DNA of 45,267 nt. Origin: a virus. A model generated the notes under the pieces. That model saw nothing but the letters and a program-made list of their open reading frames with translations. It had not been told where the DNA came from and did not search any database. This document shows positions 17,727 to 26,279 of the stretch, one piece after another (within the stretch, counting starts at the first letter, position 1; every line of letters starts with the position of its first letter). The DNA is taken from positions 1 through 45,267 of the IMG/VR virus record IMGVR_UViG_3300046690_000241; one strand, 5' to 3'. The position numbers and the translations under genes were made by a program.

Positions 17727-17756
17727 GAGTGCGGAGAATAAGGGCGTGTGCCTGGG

Positions 17757-17767
17757 GTAAGTGAACG
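17757..17767 (-). promoter_or_regulatory. Repeated late-operon element CGTTCACTTAC, site B
   Basis: On the minus strand CGTTCACTTACCCC follows one base after the TAA of the gene at 17769-18089 and precedes the Bbp19-like start by about 30 bases. It shares 14 identical bases with the site at 2892-2902. Confidence 0.5.
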
Positions 17768-17768
17768 G

Positions 17769-18089
17769 TTATTTGCCATAGATGCGGTTGGCGAGCGGCT
17801 TCGGCTCGCTGTTGCCGGCGGCGAGTTCCATATCGGTGATCTGCAGCGACAGCGAGTTATCGGCGCCGTCCTGGTTCTCGTATTGCGACACGCTGCACAC
17901 TTCGACGAGCGCGGTGAGTTGCATCACGCTGCCCACCGCCGGCATCTCGGTGATGCCGAGCTTTGCCAGATCCTCATCGCAAAGACAGATCGTCAGGCCG
18001 TACGGATAAGCGGGCGCGTCATCGTCGTCTGGACCACCCAGCATCGTTTCGGACTTGGCTTCCGCCGGGGTGAGCTTCATCGAGATCAT
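17769..18089 (-). CDS. Small head protein between portal and Bbp19-like gene
   Basis: 106 residues. It begins MISMKLTPAEAKSE, has an acidic patch (GGPDDDDAPAYPYGL) and then a compact beta region with ITEMPAVGSVMQLTALVEV. Proteins of this size and pattern occur next to portal genes in BPP-1-like head modules and are sometimes called capsid staple proteins. I recognise the family type but not the exact member. The start is coupled to the portal stop (ATGA). Confidence 0.6.
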   Translation of the reverse strand: MISMKLTPAEAKSETMLGGPDDDDAPAYPYGLTICLCDEDLAKLGITEMPAVGSVMQLTALVEVCSVSQYENQDGADNSLSLQITDMELAAGNSEPKPLANRIYGK

Positions 18090-19912
18090 TGCGGGCCGCC
18101 TGTGTATCCGGACAGATTGCTCATGACATCGGACAGCGCATTGCTTGCGCCACCCTGCGTCGGTGCCTGCGCTGCAGTTTTCGCCGTGTCTGCGGCCTGC
18201 TGCATGGCGGCCTGCTGCTGCGCCTGCTGTGCGGCCTTGGCGCGAGCCTGGCGCGTCGCGTCGCGCTGATCGGGGTCGACATCGAGCCCCGGATCGGTGC
18301 CGAGCGCATCGGTGTATTGCTGATACCAGCCATCGGGATCGAAGTTGTCGAGCACGGTCGGTGGTTGCTGCGCGTTCACCTGCATCATGGCGACGGTGCC
18401 GAGCGCCATCGTCAGCTTGTCGATGCTGTTGGTGCCGATCTGCTTCTGTGCCTGCGCGAGGATCGAGACGAACTCGACCTGTAACTGCACGCCGGCCAGT
18501 TCTGGCGGGGGCGGCGGCAACAGGCCGGCTTCGACGACGATGTCGAACGCCGCGTCAACGAGCGGCTTGAGCAGTTCATCGTGCAGGCGCTCGATCACCG
18601 GCCCGAGCATCAACATCTTTTCTTCGTGCAGCTCTGCGACTTCCGTCGCCGTCATGTTCGCGTTCGTGTTGTTCGCGAGCATGAGGAACAGGTCTTCGTA
18701 GAAGATCATCTTGATGCGCGAACGCACGTCTTCGATGTCGGCGAGCAGGTAGTCGAGCCGCAGATTGACTTCGTAGATTGAGCGGATACCACCGTTCGGG
18801 GTGGCCGAGTCGGCGTAGGAGATGCCGCCCGGCAGCGTATCGATGTCGTGATTCTTCAACGAAGTCGGCACCTGAAGGGGTGGCTTCGTCATGTAGTCGA
18901 TCGCCTGGCCCTTACGCAGCTGCTCGTGCTGCAGCTGGCGAATGTCGCCTAGCGCGTCCATCGCCGGCCCATTGCCGTAGATGTCGCCGCCGTAGGTCGA
19001 CCAGCGCGGTGCGACCACGCGGAATTTCTTGAAGCCCGACACGGACAGCAATGCGTTATCGCCGCCTGTCGTGCCCATGTTCGCTGTCTGCTGTGAATCC
19101 GCCGAGCCACCGAGTTCCAGATACGTCGAAGTCCACGCCATGTTGCGCGCATCGGACTTGCTGTGATCGCGGTCTTCGTTCGGCTCGATACAGTGGATCA
19201 CCGTGCGCCACACGTCCAGATTGCCGGTGTCGTACATCTGGCGGCAGTTGTCGCTCACGTTCTCGTAACCGAACTGCTTCACGAGCTGGGCAACCGTCTT
19301 CTGGAATTCGCGATAGAGCGTGTCGACTTCGCCGCGATCACTGGTCGAAATGCAATACTCGCCGGCCGTCAGCGGGTACATGCGGATCACGTCCTCATAG
19401 TCGGACATGATGATCGAAACCCCGGTGCCGAATGCGCCGATTTCCTCGTACATCGAGTGCAGCGACCGGTACACGTTGGACCGGTTGAAGATGTCGAGGA
19501 TCAGCTTCGTGACATCGGCGCACCACGTCTTGACGGGCTTCTTTTTGTTCAGGTCGTCGTACGGTGTCTTGAGCGCGATCCACGGCCGTGCGGGCGACGT
19601 TGCCCCGGCCATCAGCCCGGCGCCCAGCACGCGCAGCGATTTGGTGGCCGTGCTGTCGAAGATGTTCTGGTTGCGCCGGTTGCCGCGGTTGCGGTCTTCC
19701 ACGAAGAAGCGGCCTGCACGCGGCAGGAGGACATTGCTGATGTCCTTGTACTCACGAATCCACGACGACCGTTCGTTCTTCAGCGCGTACCAGCGCTGCA
19801 GAATCAGTTCCTTGCGCGTCTTCACCGGCTTCGCATTGCCGCCCGATTGACTCGGTTTGTCGGCGGTTGCGTCCGGTTGCGCGCTCTGGTCGTTCGTGAG
19901 CAGGGTTGCCAT
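18086..19912 (-). CDS. Portal / head-to-tail connector (T7 gp8-like)
   Basis: 608 residues. The core from about 35 (RWYALKNERSSWIREYKDI) through LLPRAGRFF, FDSTATKSLRVLGAGLMAG and SPARPWIAL is diagnostic of head-tail connector proteins of short-tailed phages. The middle has GNGPAMDALGDIRQLQHEQL, and the C-terminal tail is Gln/Ala-rich. Twelve copies form the DNA channel at the capsid vertex. The start overlaps the preceding small gene (TGATG) and the stop overlaps the next start (ATGA). Confidence 0.93.
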   Translation of the reverse strand: MATLLTNDQSAQPDATADKPSQSGGNAKPVKTRKELILQRWYALKNERSSWIREYKDISNVLLPRAGRFFVEDRNRGNRRNQNIFDSTATKSLRVLGAGLMAGATSPARPWIALKTPYDDLNKKKPVKTWCADVTKLILDIFNRSNVYRSLHSMYEEIGAFGTGVSIIMSDYEDVIRMYPLTAGEYCISTSDRGEVDTLYREFQKTVAQLVKQFGYENVSDNCRQMYDTGNLDVWRTVIHCIEPNEDRDHSKSDARNMAWTSTYLELGGSADSQQTANMGTTGGDNALLSVSGFKKFRVVAPRWSTYGGDIYGNGPAMDALGDIRQLQHEQLRKGQAIDYMTKPPLQVPTSLKNHDIDTLPGGISYADSATPNGGIRSIYEVNLRLDYLLADIEDVRSRIKMIFYEDLFLMLANNTNANMTATEVAELHEEKMLMLGPVIERLHDELLKPLVDAAFDIVVEAGLLPPPPPELAGVQLQVEFVSILAQAQKQIGTNSIDKLTMALGTVAMMQVNAQQPPTVLDNFDPDGWYQQYTDALGTDPGLDVDPDQRDATRQARAKAAQQAQQQAAMQQAADTAKTAAQAPTQGGASNALSDVMSNLSGYTGGPQ

Positions 19913-20229
19913 CAGCTACCCAGCAGCGTGTTCGAGCCAAGGCCGCCAGCACCGCCGAGATTGAGCGCGGAGTTCGACACGCCGCCCGATCCGGTCAGCA
20001 GCGTGGATGCCGGGCCGCTGTTCACGCCGGCCGCGGCGGGCTGGCCGCCTGCGTTCAGGTTCGACGTATCGGCGGCTGTGCCTTTCTGCGCCGTACCCGC
20101 AGCGCGGGTCGCATCAGCGGCGGCACCGCGCTGTTCGGCGGCCTGCTGGTTGGCCTGCACGTGCTGTGCAACAGCAGAGCCCGCAGCAATTGCGGCGCCA
20201 ATGCCGGCAATGATCAAGGGTCCGCACAT
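19912..20229 (-). CDS. Small virion-region protein with hydrophobic N-terminus
   Basis: 105 residues from an ATG at 20229, chosen because GAGGAA lies eight bases upstream and because it does not overlap the terminase gene. It opens MCGPLIIAGIGAAIAAGSAVA, one hydrophobic helix, followed by a Gln/Ala helix and a Gly/Asn/Leu-rich end (LNLGGAGGLGSNTLLGS). Similar small proteins with an LTG...LLG ending sit near portal genes in many short-tailed phages; their function is unknown. It may be a minor membrane-active virion protein. Confidence 0.65.
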   Translation of the reverse strand: MCGPLIIAGIGAAIAAGSAVAQHVQANQQAAEQRGAAADATRAAGTAQKGTAADTSNLNAGGQPAAAGVNSGPASTLLTGSGGVSNSALNLGGAGGLGSNTLLGS

Positions 20230-20239
20230 GGCAAGTTCC

Positions 20240-21811
20240 TCACGCGTAGGGGTTGTGCTCGCCACGGTTGCGAGGCATCGAATATGCGTACGGATCGTAT
20301 TCGGCGTGCCGGCCAGTAAGTGAACGCGTCAGGTCGGCAACTTTGGGCGTGTCGATCAATGCGAGCACGTAAGCGCTGGCCCAATCCGGGGATCGCTTGA
20401 TGCGCTTCTCGATGTCTTCGCGGGATTCGACCTGGACTGTCTTGCCCTGCACGCGCCACTTGGGCGCACACAGATCGGCCGCGAGACGCTTGTCAGGGGG
20501 TAGGGCTATGCCGTTGTTCGCGAGCGGGTCCAGCGCCTCGCGCATGCGCCACCACAACTCGGTGCGAAGGTTGAAGAAGCGCAGCTTGCCGGATCGGTCC
20601 ACACCGCGCGCAGCTTCCGACACGTTCACGCCGTACACCTGCACCGACATCTGGTTCAGGAAGTCGTACGGTGATGAGCCGACACCGATCACGTCGATGT
20701 GGATCGGTGCGCCATCGCGCAGGGCGGCGATCGTGTAGCCGGCGACCGTCGGCCCGTCAGGCGTCGCGCTGCCGGGTTTGACGATCGCTTCGTCGAACCA
20801 CATGCCGTGGCGGCGCGCGATGATCGTGTTATCGCGCCCGCCGCGCGCCACGTCCACGCCCATCGAGTCCATTGGCGGTTTGGCGTCGCGCTTCTCCCAG
20901 CGAGCCATTGCGATGTCGACCCATTCGGTCGGGATCAGCTGCATTGCGTCGTCTTCCATGCCTGCCTCAAATGAGCCGTACAGCATCTGCGAGCGCAGCG
21001 GCTCGGGCAGCGCCTGGAGCTGCGACACGTAGTTCGTGCCCACCAGGTGCGGGTTGTCTGTCACGCGTGAGGGAATGAACGTGCGCGAGCGTGGGATGAC
21101 AAGCTCGCCGCCGTGCTCGAACGGCGTGCTGTCTGCGACTTCCGTGTCGTGGCCGTCGACAGCTGCGAACCAGCGCAACTCGCCGGGCACAGCACGCGTG
21201 CCGGCGTACTTGCGGTCGATCCACGGCGCGAAGAACTCGATCAGCCAGCGACCTTCTGCGGACGACGGCGGGTTGAACGTCATCAGCGTTTGCGACTTCT
21301 GCTTGACGTCCGTCGTCCGGTTCCACGCCATCAGGAAGCGGATCTGAAACTCGGGGATCTCCGCGGCTTCGTCGTAGATGATCAGGTCATGCGGGCGGCC
21401 GCGATACTTCTGCTCGTCGCCCATGTTCGGCACTGAGCCGAATTCAATCCGCGCCTTGGCATTCGGCACTGTCCACACGCCGCCGCCGCCTTCTTTCGCG
21501 GACCAGCCATCGCGACCGCCAAGGATCTCGCCGAGACGGTCGACCATACCCAGGTGCTCGGTCCCGTTCTTACGGATCACAATGCACTTCTGGTGCTGCG
21601 TCAGCGCCTTGCCGATTGCGAGATCGGTCTTGCCGCCGCCGGCCGCACCACCGAATCCGATCACGTCGGCCGTGGACTCGTACGCCATCGTCTGCGGCCC
21701 TTTGAGCGGGCTCCACAGCGGTGGCGTATAGGTGGATAGCAGCATGTCCACTTCGGCCCGTTCTTCGGCCGTCATGTACGGTCGCAGGGCTTCCAGCTCG
21801 GCGGCGTTCAT
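20240..21811 (-). CDS. Terminase large subunit
   Basis: 523 residues. The ATPase has Walker A GFGGAAGGGKT at 52-62 and Walker B DLIIYDEAAEI at about 142-152 with the catalytic Glu. The RNase-H-like nuclease begins near 310 (MGVDVARGGRDNTIIARR) with acidic residues following. It packages DNA into the prohead together with the small subunit, two genes upstream. The start is coupled by ATGA to the small zinc-ribbon gene. The 11-base element found elsewhere between genes occurs here in coding sequence at 20316-20326. Confidence 0.93.
   Translation of the reverse strand: MNAAELEALRPYMTAEERAEVDMLLSTYTPPLWSPLKGPQTMAYESTADVIGFGGAAGGGKTDLAIGKALTQHQKCIVIRKNGTEHLGMVDRLGEILGGRDGWSAKEGGGGVWTVPNAKARIEFGSVPNMGDEQKYRGRPHDLIIYDEAAEIPEFQIRFLMAWNRTTDVKQKSQTLMTFNPPSSAEGRWLIEFFAPWIDRKYAGTRAVPGELRWFAAVDGHDTEVADSTPFEHGGELVIPRSRTFIPSRVTDNPHLVGTNYVSQLQALPEPLRSQMLYGSFEAGMEDDAMQLIPTEWVDIAMARWEKRDAKPPMDSMGVDVARGGRDNTIIARRHGMWFDEAIVKPGSATPDGPTVAGYTIAALRDGAPIHIDVIGVGSSPYDFLNQMSVQVYGVNVSEAARGVDRSGKLRFFNLRTELWWRMREALDPLANNGIALPPDKRLAADLCAPKWRVQGKTVQVESREDIEKRIKRSPDWASAYVLALIDTPKVADLTRSLTGRHAEYDPYAYSMPRNRGEHNPYA
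20316..20326 (-). promoter_or_regulatory. Repeated element CGTTCACTTAC, site C (inside terminase gene)
   Basis: Same 11 bases and same strand as the three intergenic copies, but located in the last 30 codons of the terminase gene, about 90 bases before the next start. It could be functional or coincidental. Confidence 0.3.
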
Positions 21812-22014
21812 CGCGTGATTTCGGTCAGGCAGTCCGAGCAGAAAAGCCGCGTGGGGCTGTCCTGCGTCACCTTGGCGATGTGGAATAGCGTGCTATGGCA
21901 CTTCGAGCACGCCGTGATGATCGCGGCTTCAACGTCGAGCGCTTCGCACAAAGGCTCGTAGTCCTCGTGCACGTGTTCAGCGGGGCGCAGCGCGCAGTCG
22001 TTAGAGAAGGTCAT
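21808..22014 (-). CDS. Small zinc-ribbon protein between terminase genes
   Basis: 68 residues with CSKC at about 36-39 and CSDC at about 59-62, a likely four-cysteine zinc site. The rest is acidic. It starts inside the terminase small subunit gene and its stop overlaps the large subunit start (ATGA), so it is made with the packaging proteins. Function unknown; DNA or protein binding is possible. Confidence 0.6.
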   Translation of the reverse strand: MTFSNDCALRPAEHVHEDYEPLCEALDVEAAIITACSKCHSTLFHIAKVTQDSPTRLFCSDCLTEITR

Positions 22015-22495
22015 CGCCGTCTTCCTGTTCGGCGCGGCGGCACGCGGCGGCCGCCTGGATCGCCGTGAGCTTGGCGGCGCGTTCGTCCGGTGTCATGTTC
22101 AGAGATTCGTTACCGGTCGTCACGTCGATGCGTTGACCGAACTTGCGCGGGAACCATATCGCGAGCAGCTTGAGGCGCGCGTCGACTTGCAGTTTGCGAT
22201 GGCCGAGCATGTCTTCGCGCACGACCTTGTACCCCTGCTCGCTGTCTTCAGTCCGCTCGCCGACCTTGGTCGTATCTGCGATTTCGAGCACTTGCTCGGC
22301 GATTGCGTCGCCACCTAATTCGCGCGCGAGCGTGAAGCGTTCGGAAAATTGCGCATGCACCTTGCGCCATTCGTAGACCGTAGTCCACGACGGCATGTGA
22401 TCGTCACGGCAAATAGCGCGCAGCGTCTCGCCGCAAGCAAGTCGCTCGCAGATTTCTGCATCTAGCGCGGGGGTGTAAGAAGTTGGGCGTCCCAT
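22001..22495 (-). CDS. Terminase small subunit
   Basis: 164 residues from an ATG at 22495, giving MGRPTSYTPALDAEICERL, the usual opening of terminase small subunits of this type. An upstream in-frame ATG (22504) and TTG (22516) are possible, and no strong Shine-Dalgarno marks any of them. The N-terminal part is a helix-turn-helix (GETLRAICRDDHMPSWTTVY) for recognising the packaging site, and the C-terminus is helical. It is the first gene of the packaging block. An element CGTTCACTTAC lies about 30 bases upstream. Confidence 0.85.
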   Translation of the reverse strand: MGRPTSYTPALDAEICERLACGETLRAICRDDHMPSWTTVYEWRKVHAQFSERFTLARELGGDAIAEQVLEIADTTKVGERTEDSEQGYKVVREDMLGHRKLQVDARLKLLAIWFPRKFGQRIDVTTGNESLNMTPDERAAKLTAIQAAAACRRAEQEDGDDLL

Positions 22496-22524
22496 GCACG
22501 GCATCGTGCAAGGCAACGGTTGAC

Positions 22525-22535
22525 GTAAGTGAACG
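22525..22535 (-). promoter_or_regulatory. Repeated late-operon element CGTTCACTTAC, site D
   Basis: On the minus strand the element begins one base after the TGA of the small HTH gene and lies about 30 bases before the terminase small subunit ATG. Three further copies on the same strand are at 2892, 17757 and 20316. Its place ahead of the packaging block would suit a late regulatory signal. Confidence 0.5.
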
Positions 22536-22536
22536 T

Positions 22537-22764
22537 TCAGACCACGGTGCGGAACTTCACAGCGGTTTGCACGCGCTTCTGGTACTTGCAGATGTAGCAG
22601 ACCATCGCTTTGCTGATCTCGAACTTCTCTGCGATCACCCGATACGACATCCCATCCTCGTGCAACCTGCGTATCAACTCCACGGCGGCATCGCTCAATT
22701 TCGCGCGCTGGTGGTCCTGACCAACACGCAAACCGCGCTCATTTACCCCGATCATCTTTTTCAT
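22537..22764 (-). CDS. Small helix-turn-helix protein
   Basis: 75 residues from an ATG at 22764 (AGAGG eight bases upstream; a GTG at 22773 is an alternative). The middle (AKLSDAAVELIRRLHEDG, MSYRVIAEKFEISKAMV) is a clear resolvase-like helix-turn-helix, followed by CYICKYQKR. It resembles short DNA-binding modules attached to phage HNH or recombinase proteins. It lies between the replication gene and the terminase genes, a natural place for a late regulator, but this is inference. Confidence 0.7.
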   Translation of the reverse strand: MKKMIGVNERGLRVGQDHQRAKLSDAAVELIRRLHEDGMSYRVIAEKFEISKAMVCYICKYQKRVQTAVKFRTVV

Positions 22765-22802
22765 CTTCGGCACCTCTGAACGCGTAACTTTTTACCAAGA
22801 CA

Positions 22803-22975
22803 TACAAGACCAACCAGACCACCTACTTTGGAAAGTCTCCCAATTCGCCCTATACATTCACACGCAGTATTGATAGTAAAAGTTGGTCTAGTTGGTCTTG
22901 GTGGTCTTAACTCACGCCAGTAAAGGCTTTCAGCCAAGACCAACTAGAATTCACAGTAAGTCTTGGTGGTCACAA
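22803..22975. repeat. Iteron-like cluster of TTGGTCTTGG repeats, candidate origin
   Basis: In a short, AT-richer gap after the primase-helicase gene, several copies of a GTTGGTCTTGGTGGTC-type unit occur. Copies are reversed at 22803-22821, tandem at 22882-22909, reversed at 22934-22947 and partial at 22960-22970. CTAGTTGGTCTTGG (22888-22901) and CCAAGACCAACTAG (22934-22947) form a perfect 14-base inverted repeat. Clustered repeats beside a replication initiator are typical of origins, but operator use by the adjacent HTH protein is equally possible. Confidence 0.45.
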
Positions 22976-25182
22976 ATCGGGGCTATCCACACGCGCATCT
23001 GTTTCCCTGCGGTGTACCGACGCTCGCGCACGTACCCCAAAGCCTGCAAAACTTTGCCAATTCGTTGTTCTTCACGTTTTGATATGGACTTCGCGTCCAG
23101 ACGGAGCGCGCCTACCAATACATCATTTGCATGCAAAAATTCGCGCATTCGTGGTGTGCTAGTCTCGTCTTCGAAATCGCCCGGCGTGTCGAGCCACTGA
23201 TCGACAATCGGCGTCCACGCATCCGAGATCTTGTGTTCGGCATGCACGTGCACCGCGAGACGCTCGGCGTCGCGCCAGTCGATACTGGTCAGGTCGTACA
23301 CCGCCGCAGCTTCGGCCCACAATTGAAGGCAGTCGCGTGCAATGCCTTCGGGGTCGCACACCCCGACCATGATCGGCAACCAGCGCCGTTCGCCCGTCTC
23401 GTCGCCCAGGAATTCTTCCTGGTTGGTGGTGCCGAAGAACAGGAAGCGCCGGGCGAAATGGGTGTTGAACTCTTTGTAAAGCGTTCGCCATTCCTCATGT
23501 GTGCGACTGATAAACGCCTTGATCGACTCGGCGTCACGTGTGTGCAGGCCGCGCAACTCGCCCAGCTCAAGCACAAGCCGGCCGCGCATGCGGCGCGATG
23601 CTTCGGCGTCGCGCTCGGCGAGGTTCAGTTCGGAATAGAAGTCAATGGCCGGCGCGAGCGCCTTGACCGCGCGCGTCTTGCCCGCACCCTGCCTGCCGAC
23701 GAACACAGGCGCCATCGGCGCTTCGCAGCCCGGTGACAGCACGCGCCCGGCCATCGCCGTCCACATATAGCGCGACACCGCACGTACGTATTCGCTGTCG
23801 GTGACGCCCATGTAGGTAGTCAGGAAAGACTCGATGCGCGGCGTACCATCCCACTCAAGCGTGCGCAGCCACTGGATCGCGCTGTCGAAGCGGTTGTCGT
23901 CGGCCACGAGCCAGACGCCGTCGCGCAGCATTTCCTTCGTGAGCTTTTTAAATCCCTGCTGCTCAAGTCTGATCTGCAGGCGGGTGTAATCGGCATCGGT
24001 GAAGCCGCGCCAGTCGTCGGTGCCCTGGGCGGCGAGCATGATCTCGGCGCGGAACTCGTCGAAGCGGATATGCACGCCGGCTTCGAACGGATCGGCAAGC
24101 CCCTTGACCACGTTCTCGATGACGGCAAGGATCTCGCCATTGTTGTTGCGCTTGAAGCCCGGCCGCGAGCGCTGCGGCGCTTCACCGGGCGCGGTGGCGA
24201 TCACTTCGAAGTCGTCTTCGATCGGTTCCTGCCAGCCGTACTCGCGCGCGGTGTGCAGGATCGTGCGCGCGGTGATTGCGCCGCGCTCGCCGTCGTGCGC
24301 CTGCTTGATGTGCGGCCACACACGCTCGTTCAGGAAGTCGGGCGCGTACTTGCTCGACCTGGCCGAGAACTCATGCGCGAGCGCGAGCCCGTCATCCGAC
24401 CCGCTCGTCGCGTGATGCAGCGCGAATATGATGTTGCGCCACGCCTCATAGTCGAGTTCGTCGCCGCCCGAGTTGGGGATCGCGTCGAGCGCGGCGCGGA
24501 TCTGGTCGAGTTCTATCGACACTTCGCCGACGGTGGGCGCGACTGGCTGCTCGCGCTCGACGACCGGGCAGGGCAGCGACAGCGGCCAGTCCATCTCGGC
24601 GGCGTAGTCTTTGGGCATGTCGTCCAGCTCGAACGAATCGAGCGGCACCGACGCGCCGGCCAGCGGCAGCACGAACATATTGCCGAAGCCGTCGGCCGGC
24701 ACGCTGTTCTGCTTCGGGAAAATCTCGACTTCACCGCGCGAGACGCCGGCCACGCCGGAACGCAGGCCGCACATTTCGAGCGCGGTGCGCAAACCATAGC
24801 GCACGCTGTACGCATCCTGCGGCGCATCCCACAGCAGATAGATGTGCAGCCCCGCGCCGCCCGACGAGCGGAACGGAATAGGGCGCCAGCCGAACTGTTC
24901 CATCGCGGCCATGATCTTGAGCGCCGCGGCCTGCATCTCGGGCCACGGCGTTTCGCCCTTGTGCGAGTCGAGATCGAGCAGCGCAATCAGCGTCGTGTTC
25001 GCGCCGGGCTCGATCTGCGCCGCGCCGTACGCCGGCCCACCGTTGACGTGGTGCGCGAGCTTCGCGTCGGTGAGCTTCTGGCGCGTGTGGGACATCTTGC
25101 CGTCGCGCTTGACCCAGCAGTGGGAAGTGACGACGCGCGAGACGATCGGCGCGAGCGCGGCGACCAGGGTTTCGTTATTCAT
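22951..25182 (-). CDS. Primase-helicase: AEP (TOTE-like) primase domain fused to VapE-like ATPase
   Basis: 743 residues. The N-terminal 210 residues are an archaeo-eukaryotic-type primase: LLDLDSHKG with metal-binding Asp70 and Asp72, then [16 protein letters not shown] with His113. This resembles the primase domain of TOTE systems and phage VapE proteins. The C-terminal part is a virulence-associated-E (VapE) P-loop ATPase: [14 protein letters not shown] with Walker A at about 496-503 and [20 protein letters not shown]. It probably primes and unwinds phage DNA. The start has no Shine-Dalgarno of its own; it sits in an ATGA overlap with the second-frame gene (25179-26069). It is unusual that it lies on the late strand, while the polymerase is on the other. 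Confidence 0.88.
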   Translation of the reverse strand: MNNETLVAALAPIVSRVVTSHCWVKRDGKMSHTRQKLTDAKLAHHVNGGPAYGAAQIEPGANTTLIALLDLDSHKGETPWPEMQAAALKIMAAMEQFGWRPIPFRSSGGAGLHIYLLWDAPQDAYSVRYGLRTALEMCGLRSGVAGVSRGEVEIFPKQNSVPADGFGNMFVLPLAGASVPLDSFELDDMPKDYAAEMDWPLSLPCPVVEREQPVAPTVGEVSIELDQIRAALDAIPNSGGDELDYEAWRNIIFALHHATSGSDDGLALAHEFSARSSKYAPDFLNERVWPHIKQAHDGERGAITARTILHTAREYGWQEPIEDDFEVIATAPGEAPQRSRPGFKRNNNGEILAVIENVVKGLADPFEAGVHIRFDEFRAEIMLAAQGTDDWRGFTDADYTRLQIRLEQQGFKKLTKEMLRDGVWLVADDNRFDSAIQWLRTLEWDGTPRIESFLTTYMGVTDSEYVRAVSRYMWTAMAGRVLSPGCEAPMAPVFVGRQGAGKTRAVKALAPAIDFYSELNLAERDAEASRRMRGRLVLELGELRGLHTRDAESIKAFISRTHEEWRTLYKEFNTHFARRFLFFGTTNQEEFLGDETGERRWLPIMVGVCDPEGIARDCLQLWAEAAAVYDLTSIDWRDAERLAVHVHAEHKISDAWTPIVDQWLDTPGDFEDETSTPRMREFLHANDVLVGALRLDAKSISKREEQRIGKVLQALGYVRERRYTAGKQMRVWIAPICDHQDLL

Positions 25183-26069
25183 AGGAGATCGGCGCCGTCG
25201 TCAAATGAGGTCGTAGTCGTCGAGCGCTTCGCTCGCGGCTTCGATGAAGGCTTTCGCGGCTTCGGCGTTGATCGCGTTGCCGTAGGCGCGCAGTCGTCCC
25301 ACTCGGGCGGGAGCCCCATCAGCCAGCGGGAATGTGCCGGGTTCAACTGGCCGCCACTTTTCATCCCGGCAATAGATCCAGTCTGCATCCGCCCATCTGC
25401 CTGCCACACCTGTCTGCCCAACAAAGAGTTCTCGGATACGTTCGGCTGATAAGCGCCGTCCTTCCAATCCCGCGTTGTCGGCGTTGCCCAAGACGCGAGC
25501 TGCGTCTGCGTGCGCAGATCCGAGCACTGCCCGCCCCCGTCCGTGCCTCTGCTGTGCGCAGCTGCTGGTGTGTTCCAGAACGAGAGGCACGCTACCGCTG
25601 CCAGATCCGGTCCATGCGAGCGCATCGCTTCCCGAATGCCGCCTTCCGTTGAGCGAACACCTTTGGTGGCGAGACTGCTCGTCGGCCATGAAGTAAGCCC
25701 GGTCTCGGATATGCGGGGCACCGACGCCCGCAGACGGAAAAGCCAGCGCCCCGAAGGCATAACCCAATCCTTCCAGGTCAGCCGAAACAAGGTCGACCCA
25801 CGATTCAACAGCTTTGCTTGAAACCTGTTCGCCAAAGATAGTTGCAGGTTTGCACTGTTGAATGAGCCAGTGCCATGCGGGCCACAAGTGCCGCTCGTCA
25901 TCAAACCCAGCGCCTTTGCCTGCCGCGCTGAAAGGCTGGCAGGGGCATGATCCAGTCCAGACGGGTTCGTCGTCAGACCAGCCAGCGAGTCGCAAAGCGT
26001 AGGACCAGACGCCGATTCCGGCGAAGAAGTGGCACTGTCGATAAGGCTTGAGATCGTCGGGTCGTACAT
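25179..26069 (-). CDS. Second-frame gene inside the cytosine methyltransferase gene
   Basis: 296 residues in a different frame, overlapping the methyltransferase over nearly its whole length. The product has the features, as I recall them, of a protein repeatedly annotated in phages and prophages: [48 protein letters not shown] and [19 protein letters not shown]. Its TGA forms an ATGA overlap with the primase-helicase ATG, which otherwise lacks a ribosome site, so translation of this frame would explain how the primase is started. The ATG at 26069 has AGAGG directly next to it (poor spacing), so the true start is uncertain. It could still be a frame conserved only because the methyltransferase is. 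Confidence 0.55.
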   Translation of the reverse strand: MYDPTISSLIDSATSSPESASGPTLCDSLAGLTTNPSGLDHAPASLSARQAKALGLMTSGTCGPHGTGSFNSANLQLSLANRFQAKLLNRGSTLFRLTWKDWVMPSGRWLFRLRASVPRISETGLTSWPTSSLATKGVRSTEGGIREAMRSHGPDLAAVACLSFWNTPAAAHSRGTDGGGQCSDLRTQTQLASWATPTTRDWKDGAYQPNVSENSLLGRQVWQADGRMQTGSIAGMKSGGQLNPAHSRWLMGLPPEWDDCAPTATRSTPKPRKPSSKPRAKRSTTTTSFDDGADLL

Positions 26070-26178
26070 CCTCTATGCTCCGTTCGTCGACATCGCCCGG
26101 CGCAATGCGCCCCGTCGCGATCAAATTGCGCAGCCACTGCGCGGCGTAGGGGTCGATTTCGTTGTAATAAGCAGCCAC
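25201..26178 (-). CDS. DNA cytosine-5 methyltransferase
   Basis: 325 residues. Motif I FFAGIG at 51-56, motif IV with catalytic Cys80 ([14 protein letters not shown]), motif VI as GEQV, motif [12 protein letters not shown] and motif [13 protein letters not shown] near 295 are all in order, so it should be active. The target site cannot be read from sequence. It may protect the phage from host restriction. The start is GTG at 26178, supported by AAGGGG six bases upstream. It lies downstream of the cro-like gene, on the same strand, after a possible attenuator hairpin. The same DNA carries a second long frame (25179-26069). Confidence 0.92.
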   Translation of the reverse strand: MAAYYNEIDPYAAQWLRNLIATGRIAPGDVDERSIEDVRPDDLKPYRQCHFFAGIGVWSYALRLAGWSDDEPVWTGSCPCQPFSAAGKGAGFDDERHLWPAWHWLIQQCKPATIFGEQVSSKAVESWVDLVSADLEGLGYAFGALAFPSAGVGAPHIRDRAYFMADEQSRHQRCSLNGRRHSGSDALAWTGSGSGSVPLVLEHTSSCAQQRHGRGRAVLGSAHADAARVLGNADNAGLEGRRLSAERIRELFVGQTGVAGRWADADWIYCRDEKWRPVEPGTFPLADGAPARVGRLRAYGNAINAEAAKAFIEAASEALDDYDLI

Positions 26179-26206
26179 GCAAACCCCTTTTCTTAAGACG
26201 AAATAA

Positions 26207-26224
26207 CCCCACGACTCGTAGGGG
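26207..26224 (-). terminator. Hairpin between cro-like gene and methyltransferase
   Basis: CCCC-ACGA pairs with TCGT-A-GGGG (one bulged base). On the minus strand it is followed by TTATTTCG. It could be a weak terminator or attenuator separating the regulator from the methyltransferase and replication genes. Confidence 0.35.
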
Positions 26225-26252
26225 AAATCCCTAGAGCCCTTATTTTTCCGCT

Positions 26253-26273
26253 AATGTTCGGTCCGTGTTAGGC
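26253..26273. promoter_or_regulatory. Candidate operator, cro-distal
   Basis: AATGTTCGG (26253-26261) plus GTTAGGC (26267-26273). Both elements recur at 26523-26542, where AATGTTCGG is inverted. The shared half-site GTTMGG suggests binding of the CI or Cro product on both sides of the cro gene. Confidence 0.4.
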
Positions 26274-26279
26274 TTGACC

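Noticed and set aside
22761-22943. A 60-codon Arg/Pro-rich frame after the primase gene
   Set aside because: It lies in the repeat cluster, its residues simply reflect the repeat unit, and it has no ribosome site.
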